A stretch of DNA of 64,000 nucleotides, taken from assembly GCA_003222535.1 (NCBI GenBank), contig QHWJ01000236.1, forward strand, positions 22,939-86,938, written 5' to 3'. The position numbers and the translations under genes are program-made. Under the pieces are notes generated by a model. It did no database searches, was not told the DNA's origin, and saw nothing but the letters and a program-made list of their open reading frames with translations. Each line of letters begins with the position of its first letter. The stretch's first letter is position 1. This DNA is from Acidobacteriota bacterium (lineage in GTDB: Bacteria; Acidobacteriota; Vicinamibacteria; Vicinamibacterales; CAVVIG01). Shown here piece after piece: positions 1 through 9,811 of the stretch.

Positions 1-1
1 C

Positions 2-772
2 ACGGTCTATCAGCACGCCACCAGCATCAAGACCACGGCGATCAAGCTGCCGCTCGGCAAGGACTATCGCATCGATATTCCAGCGATGATCAAGGCGGCG
101 AACGCGCAGGCCAGCCAGCTCGGGTTCGTGTACCTGTGCAACCCGAACAACCCCACCGGGTTGATCGTGACGAAGCAGGAAGTCAAGCAGCTCCTCGACG
201 GCATCCCGCAGGGTATGCCGGTGCTCATCGACGAGGCCTATCATCATTTCGTCGAGGACCCGAATTACGCGACGTCGGTGCCGTACGTCCTCGAAGGACG
301 GCCGGTCGTCATCGCGCGCACGTTCTCCAAGATCGCGGCGCTGGCGGGCATGCGGCTCGGCTACGCGATTGCCTCCGCGGAGAATATCCAGAAGATGCGC
401 CCGTACAGCATGGGCAGCATCAACGCGCTCGTGAAGTGGGGCGGCGTCGCCGCCCTCAAGGACACCGCGTCCCAGGCGAGCGTGAAGAAGATGGTCGTCG
501 ATCTCCGCAAGAAGACGGCGGCCGATCTCACGGCCTACGGCTATGAGGTCATCCCGACGGAGACCAACTTCTTCATGGTGCACATCGGCCGCGAGGTCGT
601 GCCGGTCATCGAGGAGTTCCGTAGCAAAAAGGTGTTGGTCGGCCGGCCGTTCCCGCCGATGACCCAGCACATGCGCGTCTCGATCGGCACGGCCGACGAG
701 ATGGCCCAGTTCATGACGGCGTTCAAGGAGATCTTCCCGGCCAAGGCGAGGAATACGGCTGCGGGGGTGTAG
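2..772 (+). CDS. Pyridoxal-phosphate aminotransferase, class I/II (histidinol-phosphate aminotransferase-like), 5' truncated by window edge
   Basis: Open frame runs from base 2 into the listed ORF; motifs NPNNPTG, DEAYHHF, RTFSKIAALAGMRLGY (PLP lysine). Confidence 0.9.
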   Translation, partial: TVYQHATSIKTTAIKLPLGKDYRIDIPAMIKAANAQASQLGFVYLCNPNNPTGLIVTKQEVKQLLDGIPQGMPVLIDEAYHHFVEDPNYATSVPYVLEGRPVVIARTFSKIAALAGMRLGYAIASAENIQKMRPYSMGSINALVKWGGVAALKDTASQASVKKMVVDLRKKTAADLTAYGYEVIPTETNFFMVHIGREVVPVIEEFRSKKVLVGRPFPPMTQHMRVSIGTADEMAQFMTAFKEIFPAKARNTAAGV

Positions 773-773
773 A

Positions 774-813
774 AAGTCGGAAGTCGGAAGTCAGAAGTCA
801 GAAGTCAGAAGTT
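774..813. repeat. Short tandem heptamer array (AAGTCGG/AAGTCAG)
   Basis: aaagtcggaagtcggaagtcagaagtcagaagtcagaag, 7-bp period. Confidence 0.85.
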
Positions 814-1267
814 GGGGGCGGCGGTCGAAAGATCGCCGCCCTTTTTGTTGTCTCGGTAGTGTCCGCTTCATTGTCGTCTCGGTAGTGTCCGCCTTCAGGC
901 GGACCTGAGCTTGGCTGAATGAGCCGCGTCACGATAACGCTCGTGTTGGCTTGCTTAGCAGCCCGTGGTGAAACTCCATCGGCATTCGAGCGGCGCTGCA
1001 TCCCGCCTGGCCGCGTTGCTCCTCCCTCAAATACTCCCGGTCGTCCGGGCGCATCGCCGCTCTCGGTGCAACGATGGAATTACACTGCGGACTGCTGGCG
1101 CCACATCTGTCCGCGGCGCAGATGAATCGCATGGTGAAGCTGACCGAGCTCCAGAGCCTGGCCGAGCCTCTGGCGTTCTCGAATCCGTCTCTGGGCGTGA
1201 AGGGGACGATTCGGCCGATCCCCGGCGACCGGCTGCAGATCATTGTGATCCTTCCTCTGCTAGGCTG

Positions 1268-2161
1268 ATGAGCGACGCGGGAGCCGTCCTCTTCGCCGAC
1301 CTGGCGCTCGCGCGGCGCCTCGAGCGCGCCGAAGCTCTCAGCAATGCCCGCTTCGTCGAGGCCCGGGCGCGCCTGTTTCCCGAGAGCGGCGCCGGCTGGA
1401 TCGCAGTCGCCGGCGCCTACGCGATGTTCGATGGGCCCTCGTCGCCGAGTACACAGACCTTCGGCCTCGGGATGTTTCAGGCGCCGACCTCCGCCGATCT
1501 GGACGAGCTCGAGGCGTTCTTCCGCGAGCGCGGTGCGCCGATTTTCCACGAAGTCAGCCCGCTCGCCGATGCCGCGGTCGTCCCGCTGTTGAGCGAGCGC
1601 GGCTATCAGCCGTTCGAATTCACGAGCGTGCTCTACCGCCCGATCGATCAGGCAGGCGTGAAGGCCACTACGCCTACGCCTGAAGATATCGCGCAGGCCT
1701 CGGCCGAAGGCGTCGCGCAGGCCTCGAGGCCTGCCTCGGTGCGCGTGCGGTTGATCGAAAAGGGCCAAGAAGATCTGTTCGCGCGGACGGCCGCCGCCGG
1801 ATGGCATGAGTCGGGATTCGGTGACTTCATGCTGGAGTACGGTCGCGTCAACCTCGACACGCCGGGCCTGCGCCTGTTTATCGCGGATCTGGATGGGCAG
1901 CCAATCGCGACCGGCGCGTTGAACCTGTGCGAGGGCGTCGCGCATCTGGCTGGTGCCAGCACGATCCCGCAGGGGCGCAAGCGCGGCGCGCAGCTGGCGC
2001 TGCTCGATCATCGGCTGCGCTATGCGGCCGCGCACGGATGCGACATCGCCTTGATGGGCGCGCCGCCCGGCAGCGGATCGCAGCGCAACGCCGAGCGCCA
2101 CGGGTTCCGCATCGCCTACACCCGGATCAAATGGAAGCGGTCTCTGAAGTCTGAAGTCTGA
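1268..2161 (+). CDS. GNAT-family N-acetyltransferase
   Basis: ATG at 1268 (MSDAGAVLFADLALARRLE...); C-terminal IPQGRKRGAQLALLDHRLRYAAAHGCD acetyl-CoA binding pattern. Confidence 0.8.
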   Translation: MSDAGAVLFADLALARRLERAEALSNARFVEARARLFPESGAGWIAVAGAYAMFDGPSSPSTQTFGLGMFQAPTSADLDELEAFFRERGAPIFHEVSPLADAAVVPLLSERGYQPFEFTSVLYRPIDQAGVKATTPTPEDIAQASAEGVAQASRPASVRVRLIEKGQEDLFARTAAAGWHESGFGDFMLEYGRVNLDTPGLRLFIADLDGQPIATGALNLCEGVAHLAGASTIPQGRKRGAQLALLDHRLRYAAAHGCDIALMGAPPGSGSQRNAERHGFRIAYTRIKWKRSLKSEV

Positions 2162-2195
2162 AGTCTGTTCAGACTTCAGACTTCAGACTTCGGGT
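2144..2195. repeat. Perfect inverted heptamer array (AAGTCTG x3 / CAGACTT x3)
   Basis: aagtctgaagtctgaagtctg-tt-cagacttcagacttcagactt; supplies the GNAT stop codon. Confidence 0.9.
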
Positions 2196-2217
2196 TTCTG
2201 TCATAATCGCGCGCCAT

Positions 2218-3999
2218 ATGGCCGACTCCACTCCCGCCATCACCAGACGACGGTTCGTCACGTACTTTTCGAGCGTTGGCCTGTCGTCGACGCTGCTGCC
2301 CGGCGTCCTGTGGGCCCGGCTGCAGGAGGAGCGGGCCGAACGCATCACGGCCGCCATGCTGAAAGACGCGCTGGCGGTCGCCGGACTCGACTTCACCGAC
2401 GAGGAGCGGCAGCAGATCCTCAACGGCGTCAATCAGAACCTGACGCGGTACGCAGACCTCCGTCAGCTTCACATCGACCCGAACATCGCGCCGCCGCTGT
2501 ACTACAGCCCGATCGTCCCCGGCACCCGTCTCGATCGCGCGCAGAAGCCGTTCCGCACGAGCGCGACGCCGTCGCTCCGCCGCCCCGCGAACCTCGAGGA
2601 CGTCGCGTTCTGGCCGCTCGCGCACCTGGCGCATCTGCTCAAGACGCGTCAGGTGACGTCGGTCGAGCTCTCGCGGATGTATCTCGATCGGCTCAAGCGC
2701 TACAACCCCATCCTGAACTTCGTCGTCACGTTCACGGACGATTTGGGGATGCAGCAGGCGCAGCAGGCCGACCGGGAAATCGCGGCCGGTAAGTATCGCG
2801 GGCCGCTCCACGGGATTCCATGGGGCTGCAAGGACATCATCGCCGTGCCCGGCTATCCCACGCAGTGGGGATCGGGCGCGTTCAAAGGACAGGTGATCGA
2901 CACCGAGGCGACGGTCGTGCGTCTGCTGCGGGAGGCGGGCGCCGTGCTCGTCGCGAAGTTGACGACAGGTGAGCTGGCGTCCGGCGATCAGTGGTTCGGC
3001 GGGCGCACCAACAGCCCGTGGGATCCGACGGAGGGCTCGAGCGGTTCGTCCGCCGGGCCGGCGAGCGCGACCGCGGCCGGCTGCGTGGCCTTCGGCATCG
3101 GGACCGAGACCAGCGGATCGATTCTGAGCCCGTCCACCATCTGCGGTGTCACCGGGCTGCGGCCGACGTTCGGGCGCGTGAGCCGATACGGTGCGATGAC
3201 GCTGTCGTGGACGCAGGATCGGCTCGGCCCGCTCTGCAGGACGGTTGAAGACTGCGCGCTCGTCTTCCGCACGATTGCAAAGGCGGACGAGCAGGATTTG
3301 AGCGTCATCGATTTGCCGTTCAACTGGGATGCCGAGCTCGACATCCGGAAGCTGCGCATCGGCTATCTGGCGCCCGCGTTCCGCGAGGCCAATCGCCACG
3401 ACGACTGGAAGCGCAACGACGGCCAGGTGCTCGATCAGGTGAAGGCGCTCGGCGTCACGCTCGAGCCGTTCGAGCTGCCGGCGATGCCGCTGAACGTGAC
3501 CGGCGGAATTCTCGGCGCCGAATCGGGCGCCTCGTTCGACGAGTTCGTCCGGAGCGGACGCGACAAGAACCTCACGAACAAGGGGCGAAGCAACGGGATG
3601 CGGCAGAGCCGTCTGGTCCCGGCGGTCGAGTATCTGCAGGCGCAGCGCGTGCGCGCCATGATCATGCGTCAGTTCGCGGCTACTGTGTCGAGGTTCGACG
3701 TCTACATCGCGCCCTACATCAATATGCGGTCAGGTGGGGCAGGTAGGTCGGGTAGGGCAGGTGGGGCAGCCGGAGGGGACAGCACGCCGCCGCTCCCGCC
3801 GAGCGCGATCCGCGATCACTTTCAGGTCGCGAACCTGTGCGGCTATCCGGCCGTCTCGGTGCCAAACGGCTTCACGGCGGAAGGCAAGCCGACGAGCATT
3901 ACGTTCCTCGGACGGCTGTACGCGGAAGCCGAGATCCTTGCGCTCGCCCGCGCGTATCAGGAACGCGCGGGGTTTCACCTGAGACGCCCGACGCTCTAG
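2218..3999 (+). CDS. Amidase-signature family protein with N-terminal Tat-like signal
   Basis: TRRRFVTYFSSVG N-terminus; GSSGSSAGPASATAAG amidase signature; GTETSGSILSPS. Confidence 0.9.
   Translation: MADSTPAITRRRFVTYFSSVGLSSTLLPGVLWARLQEERAERITAAMLKDALAVAGLDFTDEERQQILNGVNQNLTRYADLRQLHIDPNIAPPLYYSPIVPGTRLDRAQKPFRTSATPSLRRPANLEDVAFWPLAHLAHLLKTRQVTSVELSRMYLDRLKRYNPILNFVVTFTDDLGMQQAQQADREIAAGKYRGPLHGIPWGCKDIIAVPGYPTQWGSGAFKGQVIDTEATVVRLLREAGAVLVAKLTTGELASGDQWFGGRTNSPWDPTEGSSGSSAGPASATAAGCVAFGIGTETSGSILSPSTICGVTGLRPTFGRVSRYGAMTLSWTQDRLGPLCRTVEDCALVFRTIAKADEQDLSVIDLPFNWDAELDIRKLRIGYLAPAFREANRHDDWKRNDGQVLDQVKALGVTLEPFELPAMPLNVTGGILGAESGASFDEFVRSGRDKNLTNKGRSNGMRQSRLVPAVEYLQAQRVRAMIMRQFAATVSRFDVYIAPYINMRSGGAGRSGRAGGAAGGDSTPPLPPSAIRDHFQVANLCGYPAVSVPNGFTAEGKPTSITFLGRLYAEAEILALARAYQERAGFHLRRPTL
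3728..3770. repeat. 9-bp tandem repeat tract inside the amidase CDS
   Basis: ggtggggcaggtaggtcgggtagggcaggtggggca, encodes GGAGRSGRAGGA. Confidence 0.8.
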
Positions 4000-4002
4000 T
4001 CT

Positions 4003-4634
4003 CACACAGACACGCCGTTCGAGAACGTGTACGGCAACGGCGGGCTGCTGACGCGGTTGGCGATCTGCTGAGGTGGAACGAGAACTTCACGTCACCGATC
4101 GTTGGCGACGCGTCGTTTGTTGCCGAGCATCGGCAAGTGGGGAAGTTCGGCGACGCCCGGCCGCATGGCTACGGCCTCGGCCTGTTCGTCGGCACACACA
4201 ATGGACTGCGCGAGGTGTATCACAGTGGATCGACGGCAGGATATTCCGCGTTTCTGACGCGCTTTCCGGATCAGCGCGTCTCGGTCGCCGTGCTCTGCAA
4301 CGCAACGAGCGCGCAGGCCACGCAATACGCGCATGCCGTCGCGGACCTCTATCTGGGCGATCTGCTCGAGCCGGCGGAGCCGGCGGCCACCCACACGCTG
4401 ACGAGCGTTGAGATCAACAGGGTCGCCGGCCTGTATCGCTTTGACACCACCGGCCTTCCCGTGACGATCGCGCGCGAGAAGGACGGACTGCGTGCGGGCC
4501 GGGCCGCGCTGCTGCCTCAGTCGGCTCTGCGCTTTCTCACGTCCGGGAGGCAGGTCTGGGAGCTCGACGCGCGCGGGATGCGCGTCGCCGACGAATTCGG
4601 GACCGTCGAAGAGTATAGAGTGCTGCTCAGATAA
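4003..4634 (+). pseudogene. Serine hydrolase (class C beta-lactamase family) remnant: 5' truncated and frameshifted
   Basis: FENVYGNGGLLT in one frame continues as VGDLLRWNENF...GYGLGLFVGTHNGLREVYHSGSTAGYSAFL in another frame near 4053-4056. Confidence 0.8.
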
Positions 4635-4655
4635 AGCACCGTAGAGTGCGCAGCT

Positions 4656-5681
4656 CTACGGAAGAACCGCCGTGATGTTCCTCTTGGGCACCTGGCCGAC
4701 GGGTATCTGCATCAGTTCCTTGCGCGTCGTGACGTCGACGACCGACACCGAGTTCGAGCCCGCGTTCGCCACGTAGACGCGCTTGCCGTCGGGAGTGAAC
4801 GTCAGCCAGTCCGGATGATGGCCGACCTTCGTCTCGCCGAGCAGCTTCAAATCCGGAAGCGAGTACATGTAGACGCGCGTGTTCATCTTGCTCAGCGAGC
4901 ACAGCATCTTGCCATCGGGCGAGACGGCGAGGCCGTGTGACGGCGAGCCCTGGAGCCCTTCGGTGACGCGCTCCGCGGCGGGCACCTCCGGCGCCTTGAT
5001 CGTGTCGGCAACCTTGTGGGTCGCGAAGTCGACGGTGATGAAGCCGTTGAAGCCCGAGAGCTGAACGAAGATCCGCTTCGTCGAGCCGTCCGGATTGGTG
5101 TCAAAGGCCATCGGCCGGACGCCCTCCGAGGTCGGCACCGTCCAGACGACTTCTTCCGTCTTCTGATCGATCACGTTGATCTTGCGGCCGGGAATCGAAC
5201 CGGCGACGACGAACTGCCCATCGGGGGTGACGTAGGTGTTGTGGATGCCACCTTCGGTACGGATGCTCTTCACGCGCGTCAGCGATGCGGTGTCGATGAC
5301 GTCCACCGCGCCGGCGCCGGCCGCGATCGCCACGTACACGCGCCTGCCGTCTTTGCTCACCGCCACGTTGTTCGGATGATTCGTCAGCGGGATGTGCTTC
5401 GTGACCTTCAACGTCCTGGCGTCGGCCACATCCAGCGTCGACTCGGCTTCGTTGGTGATGTAGAAGCGGCTGCCATCGGGCGCGACCGCGGCGCCGTGAT
5501 TCACCTCGATGCCGGCGATCTCGCCGACGACCTTGTTGGTCACCGGATCGATGAGCATCACGCTGTCCCCGGCGGCGTTCGTCTGGACGATGCGGATGGT
5601 TGCCGCACGGAGCGCCACGGTGGCCGGAATCGCGAGGATGGCCAGGGACGCGAGCATGTTGGCGGTCAGCTTGGTCTTCAT
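4656..5681 (-). CDS. YVTN/YncE-like beta-propeller protein, secreted
   Basis: Signal peptide MKTKLTANMLASLAILAIPATVALRA; repeated SPDGK/TPDGKRVYVAN blades. Confidence 0.85.
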   Translation of the reverse strand: MKTKLTANMLASLAILAIPATVALRAATIRIVQTNAAGDSVMLIDPVTNKVVGEIAGIEVNHGAAVAPDGSRFYITNEAESTLDVADARTLKVTKHIPLTNHPNNVAVSKDGRRVYVAIAAGAGAVDVIDTASLTRVKSIRTEGGIHNTYVTPDGQFVVAGSIPGRKINVIDQKTEEVVWTVPTSEGVRPMAFDTNPDGSTKRIFVQLSGFNGFITVDFATHKVADTIKAPEVPAAERVTEGLQGSPSHGLAVSPDGKMLCSLSKMNTRVYMYSLPDLKLLGETKVGHHPDWLTFTPDGKRVYVANAGSNSVSVVDVTTRKELMQIPVGQVPKRNITAVLP

Positions 5682-5823
5682 AGTGCCTCACTTTAGTAGG
5701 ACCGCCGCCCGAAGTAAACTACCGCCGGTTTCAACCGCAGGGCCCTCGTGTCACCCTTGAACGAGCCCGGGGTGCCCTGAACCGGTTCTACCGCTTCACA
5801 TCGGTCACCGGGAGGACAGGTAT

Positions 5824-6234
5824 ATGGCGCAAGCGGCGTGGCTTCTCTTGTTCATCGTGTGGCAGGCGGGCGCTCCGCCAGCGTCCACCTCGTCATTGGA
5901 CTTCGACACGTTCAAATCGCGGGTGCAGCCGCTCCTCGCGGAGAAGCGGCCGGGCCATGCCCGCTGCATCACATGCCACTCGACTGGCACCGCCTTCCGG
6001 CTGCAGCGCCTCCCCGCGGGCCGCACCGCCTACACCGACGCGGAGTCGCGAAAGAACTTCGAGGCCGCGACCCGCGTCGTGCTGCCGGGGGTTCCGCTGA
6101 AGAGCCGGCTGCTGACGATGCCGCTGGCGCACGAAGCGGGCGGGACGGAATTCCATCCCGGCGGCAAGCACTGGGAGTCGCAGGATGACCCCGAATGGAA
6201 GGCGCTCGCCGACTGGGTCCGGGGGACCAGGTGA
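5824..6234 (+). CDS. Small c-type cytochrome-like protein
   Basis: CITCHS haem motif, N-terminal hydrophobic signal. Confidence 0.7.
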   Translation: MAQAAWLLLFIVWQAGAPPASTSSLDFDTFKSRVQPLLAEKRPGHARCITCHSTGTAFRLQRLPAGRTAYTDAESRKNFEAATRVVLPGVPLKSRLLTMPLAHEAGGTEFHPGGKHWESQDDPEWKALADWVRGTR

Positions 6235-6241
6235 AGGGCAC

Positions 6242-6733
6242 GTGGGGCGGGTAGGGCACGTGGGGCAACCGTTTCGGTACTACCTCCGCGTCCGATACAT
6301 CGAGTGCGACGCGCAAAGAGTCGTGTTCAACTCGCGCTACGGCGAGTACGTCGACGTCTCGATCAACGAGCTGCTCCGCGCGATCGGCATCCTGAAGGAC
6401 TTCACCGACGGCGAGCTCGACTTCCAGCTCGTGAAGCAGACGATCGAATGGAAATCGCCCGCGCGCTTCGATCAGGTGCTCGAGCTCTCGATCGCCGCCA
6501 CGCGCCTGGGCACTACGTCTTTCACGATCGGTACCGAGTTTCGGATCGCGGGCGACGAGAAGGTGATCGCGACTGCTGAAACCGTGTACGTGCTGGTCGA
6601 CGCGCGGACGCTCACGAAGCTGCCGCTGCCGGCGGCGTTTCGCCTGGCGCTGCAGGACGGCGCGGCAGGCCGCACGACCGATCACGCCGCCTGCGAGCCG
6701 CGTCCGGCCGCTGACTGCGATGCGCGTGCCTGA
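6242..6733 (+). CDS. Acyl-CoA thioesterase, 4HBT/hot-dog fold
   Basis: RYIECDAQRVVFNSRYGEYVDVSINELLRAIG; GTG starts at 6242 or 6260 lie within a 9-bp repeat tract. Confidence 0.8.
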   Translation: MGRVGHVGQPFRYYLRVRYIECDAQRVVFNSRYGEYVDVSINELLRAIGILKDFTDGELDFQLVKQTIEWKSPARFDQVLELSIAATRLGTTSFTIGTEFRIAGDEKVIATAETVYVLVDARTLTKLPLPAAFRLALQDGAAGRTTDHAACEPRPAADCDARA

Positions 6734-6950
6734 GGTCGTCGAGACCCTCGGCTCCTGCTGCGACGGCCGCGGGCGGGGCGGCCGACGCCATGCGGAGTTC
6801 CCGAACCTCGTGCCGATCGAGCCGAGGGACGTCCTCCGCTTGGTGACTCCTCTGAAAACTGGGCTGGTACAGCGGGGCGGAAATGTTCATAATAGGCGCA
6901 GCCAGTACGGGCGGGGCGTCCAGAGCGGGCGTCTTTTACAAGGAGACGAC

Positions 6951-7226
6951 ATGGCAAAGAAAGCAGCCAGTAAGCGGAAACCGAATGCGGCCTTCATGAA
7001 GCCGGTGCAGCCGAGCGCCGTGCTGTCGGAGGTCGTCGGCTCGAAGCCGATTCCGCGGACCGAAGTCACCAAGAAACTCTGGGCCTACATCAAGAAGAAT
7101 GGCCTGCAGGACAAGAAGAACAAGCGGATGATCAAGGCCGACGATATGCTCAAGCCGGTGTTCGGCGGCAAGGCGACCGTCAACATGTTCGAGATGACGA
7201 AGCTCGTGAGCAAGCACCTGAAGTAA
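6951..7226 (+). CDS. SWIB/MDM2 domain protein
   Basis: AAGGAG RBS at about 6941, ATG 6951; KKLWAYIKKNGLQDKKNKRMIKADDMLKPVFG...FEMTKLVSKHL. Confidence 0.92.
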   Translation: MAKKAASKRKPNAAFMKPVQPSAVLSEVVGSKPIPRTEVTKKLWAYIKKNGLQDKKNKRMIKADDMLKPVFGGKATVNMFEMTKLVSKHLK

Positions 7227-7274
7227 AAACAGCCCCGTCATGGCTGGGGGCAGATGGCAGATGGAGGCGTGGTT

Positions 7275-7316
7275 GACCATCAACCATGAGCCATCAGCCA
7301 TCAGCCATCAGCCATG
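7275..7316. repeat. Heptamer array (CATCAGC)
   Basis: catcaaccatgagccatcagccatcagccatcagccatg, 7-bp period. Confidence 0.85.
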
Positions 7317-7480
7317 ATCTCCACGCCTCCCCGCACCCTCGTACCCCGCACTCTCTCTGTTCGGTGACGGCGGTTGCATCCGGGAGCGCGAGCCTTTCAG
7401 GCGAGCGATCACCGGGACGCTCGGCCTGAAAGCCTCGCGCTCCAGATGGATCCCTGTTATTCTCCGTACGAATCCCCATC

Positions 7481-9811
7481 ATGAATTCACGTCGCTTTCT
7501 TCCGGTGCTGTTCCTGCTGTTTGTCGGCAGCGGCTGCGCCGCGCTGATTTACGAGATCGTCTGGTTCCAACTGCTCCAGCTGGTGATCGGATCATCGGCC
7601 ATCTCGCTCGGCATCCTGCTCGGCACGTTCATGGGCGGAATGTGTCTGGGCAGCCTGCTGTTCTCGCGCATGATTTCCGCGCGGCAGCATCCGCTGCGCG
7701 TCTATTCGGCGCTCGAGCTCGGCATCGGCGTCCTCGCGGCGCTGATCCTCGTCGGCATGCCGCTGGTCGGCGGCGCGTATAGCGCCTGGGCAGGAGAGGG
7801 CATGGCCGGCATTGTCCTCCGCGCCGTGGCGGCCGGCGTCTGCCTGCTGCCGCCGACGGTTCTGATGGGCGCGACGCTGCCGGCCATCGCGCGCTGGGTC
7901 AACGCCGCGCCGGACGGCGTCGCGTGGCTCGGGTTCTTCTACGGCGGCAACATCGGCGGCGGCGTGATCGGCAGCCTCGCCGCCGGCTTCTATCTGCTGC
8001 GCATGTTCGACGTGTCGACGGCGACCTCCGTGGCCGTCGCGATCAACGTGGCCGTCGCGCTGATCGCGTACGGGCTGGCGGCGCGGACGTCATACGAAGC
8101 GGATCCGCCGCCGGTGAGGGCCGGGGCGGCTCACGCGGGTACGCGGTCGGTATATGTCACGATCGCGTTATCGGGGATGACGGCGCTCTCCGCCGAAGTG
8201 ATCTGGACCCGGCTGCTGTCGCTCCATTTCGGCGCCACCGTCTATGCGTTCGCGCTCATCCTCGCGGTGTTCCTCGTGGGCCTGGGCATCGGCAGCACGA
8301 TCGGCGCGACGCTGGCGCGCAGCCAGTCGTCGCCGCGTCGCGCGCTCGGCTGGTGCCAGCTCCTGCTGTGCGGTGCGATCGCGTGGGCGGCGTACCAGCT
8401 CACCGAATCGTTGGTGTACTGGCCGATCAACCCTTCGATCGCCACGACGCCGTGGTTCACGCTGCAGCTCGACCTGGTCCGCTGCTTGTGGGTCGTGCTG
8501 CCCGGCGCGATTCTGTGGGGCGCGAGCTTTCCCCTGGCGCTGGCGGCCGTCGCGTCGACCGATCAGGACGCGGCGCGGCTCGCCGGCGGCGTCTATGCCG
8601 CGAACACGGTCGGCGCCATCGTCGGCTCGCTGGCGACGAGCTTCGTGCTGATTCCGTGGATCGGCAGCTCGCATTCCGAGCAGGTCATCATCATCGCCGC
8701 CGCGCTGTCCGCGCTGCTGATGCTCGAACCGTCGTTCGCCGGTGCGGGCGGGAGCCCATCACGCTGGAACCTCACGGGCACGGCCGTCCTCGCGACCGCC
8801 ATGGTCGCGGCCGGCCTGCTGGCTCGGAGCGTCCACGAGCTGCCGGGACTGCTCGTCGCCTATGGGCGCTACGCCGCGACACGCGTCGGCCAGGCCAACA
8901 TCATTTACGTCGGCGAGGGGCTGAACGCGTCGGTCGCCGTCTCGGAGCTGTCCAACGGCGTTCGCAATTACCACAACGCCGGCAAGGTCCAGGCGTCGAG
9001 CGAGCCGCAGGACATGCGGCTCCAGCGCATGCTCGGCCACCTGACGACGCTGATTCCCGAGCATCCGCGAAACGTGCTCGTCATCGGGTGCGGCGCGGGC
9101 GTGACCGCCGGTGCGGTGTCGGTCGATCCCGCTGTCGAGCATGAGACGATCGCGGAGATCGAGCCGCTCGTCCCCAGAGTCGTATCCACCTACTTCAGCC
9201 AGCACAACTTCGACGTGGTCCGCAACCCGAAGGTGCACGTGCGGATCGACGATGCGCGCCATTTCGTCGAGACGACGAATGAGAAGTTCGACGCAGTGAC
9301 ATCGGATCCGCTCGACCCGTGGGTGAAGGGCGCCGCGATGCTGTACACGGTCGAGTTCTTCGAGATGGTGAAGCAGCACCTGAACCCCGGGGGCGTCGTC
9401 ACGCTCTTCGTGCAGCTCTACGAGAGCAACACCGAAGCGGTGAAGAGCGAGATCGGCACCTTCCTCTACGTGTTCCCGAACGGCATCGTGTGGGGGAACA
9501 CGAACGAGGGCAAGGGATACGATCTGGTGCTGCTCGGCCAGAATCAGCCGACGCGGATCGACGTCGATGCGATCCAGGCGAAGCTCCAGCGCCCCGAATA
9601 CGCGCCGATGGCCCAGTCGCTGCGCGAGATCGGCATGCACTCGGCGGTGGATCTGTTCTCGACCTACGCCGGCCGCAAGCCCGATCTCGAGCCGTGGCTG
9701 CGCAACGCGTCGCTCAATCGCGACCCGAAGATGCCCGACGATCTGTTCATCGCGTCGGAGACGACCAAGCACGCGCTGTTTGCGGCGATTACGAGCGCGC
9801 AGGGACGGTAA
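7481..9811 (+). CDS. Fused MFS-type membrane / spermidine synthase-like protein
   Basis: N-terminal multi-TM GCAALIYEIVWFQLL, C-terminal VLVIGCGAGVTAGAV...DDARHFVE...SDPLDPW. Confidence 0.88.
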   Translation: MNSRRFLPVLFLLFVGSGCAALIYEIVWFQLLQLVIGSSAISLGILLGTFMGGMCLGSLLFSRMISARQHPLRVYSALELGIGVLAALILVGMPLVGGAYSAWAGEGMAGIVLRAVAAGVCLLPPTVLMGATLPAIARWVNAAPDGVAWLGFFYGGNIGGGVIGSLAAGFYLLRMFDVSTATSVAVAINVAVALIAYGLAARTSYEADPPPVRAGAAHAGTRSVYVTIALSGMTALSAEVIWTRLLSLHFGATVYAFALILAVFLVGLGIGSTIGATLARSQSSPRRALGWCQLLLCGAIAWAAYQLTESLVYWPINPSIATTPWFTLQLDLVRCLWVVLPGAILWGASFPLALAAVASTDQDAARLAGGVYAANTVGAIVGSLATSFVLIPWIGSSHSEQVIIIAAALSALLMLEPSFAGAGGSPSRWNLTGTAVLATAMVAAGLLARSVHELPGLLVAYGRYAATRVGQANIIYVGEGLNASVAVSELSNGVRNYHNAGKVQASSEPQDMRLQRMLGHLTTLIPEHPRNVLVIGCGAGVTAGAVSVDPAVEHETIAEIEPLVPRVVSTYFSQHNFDVVRNPKVHVRIDDARHFVETTNEKFDAVTSDPLDPWVKGAAMLYTVEFFEMVKQHLNPGGVVTLFVQLYESNTEAVKSEIGTFLYVFPNGIVWGNTNEGKGYDLVLLGQNQPTRIDVDAIQAKLQRPEYAPMAQSLREIGMHSAVDLFSTYAGRKPDLEPWLRNASLNRDPKMPDDLFIASETTKHALFAAITSAQGR

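Noticed and set aside
929-2101. 390-aa minus-strand ORF
   Set aside because: Antisense to GNAT; composition typical of shadow ORFs.
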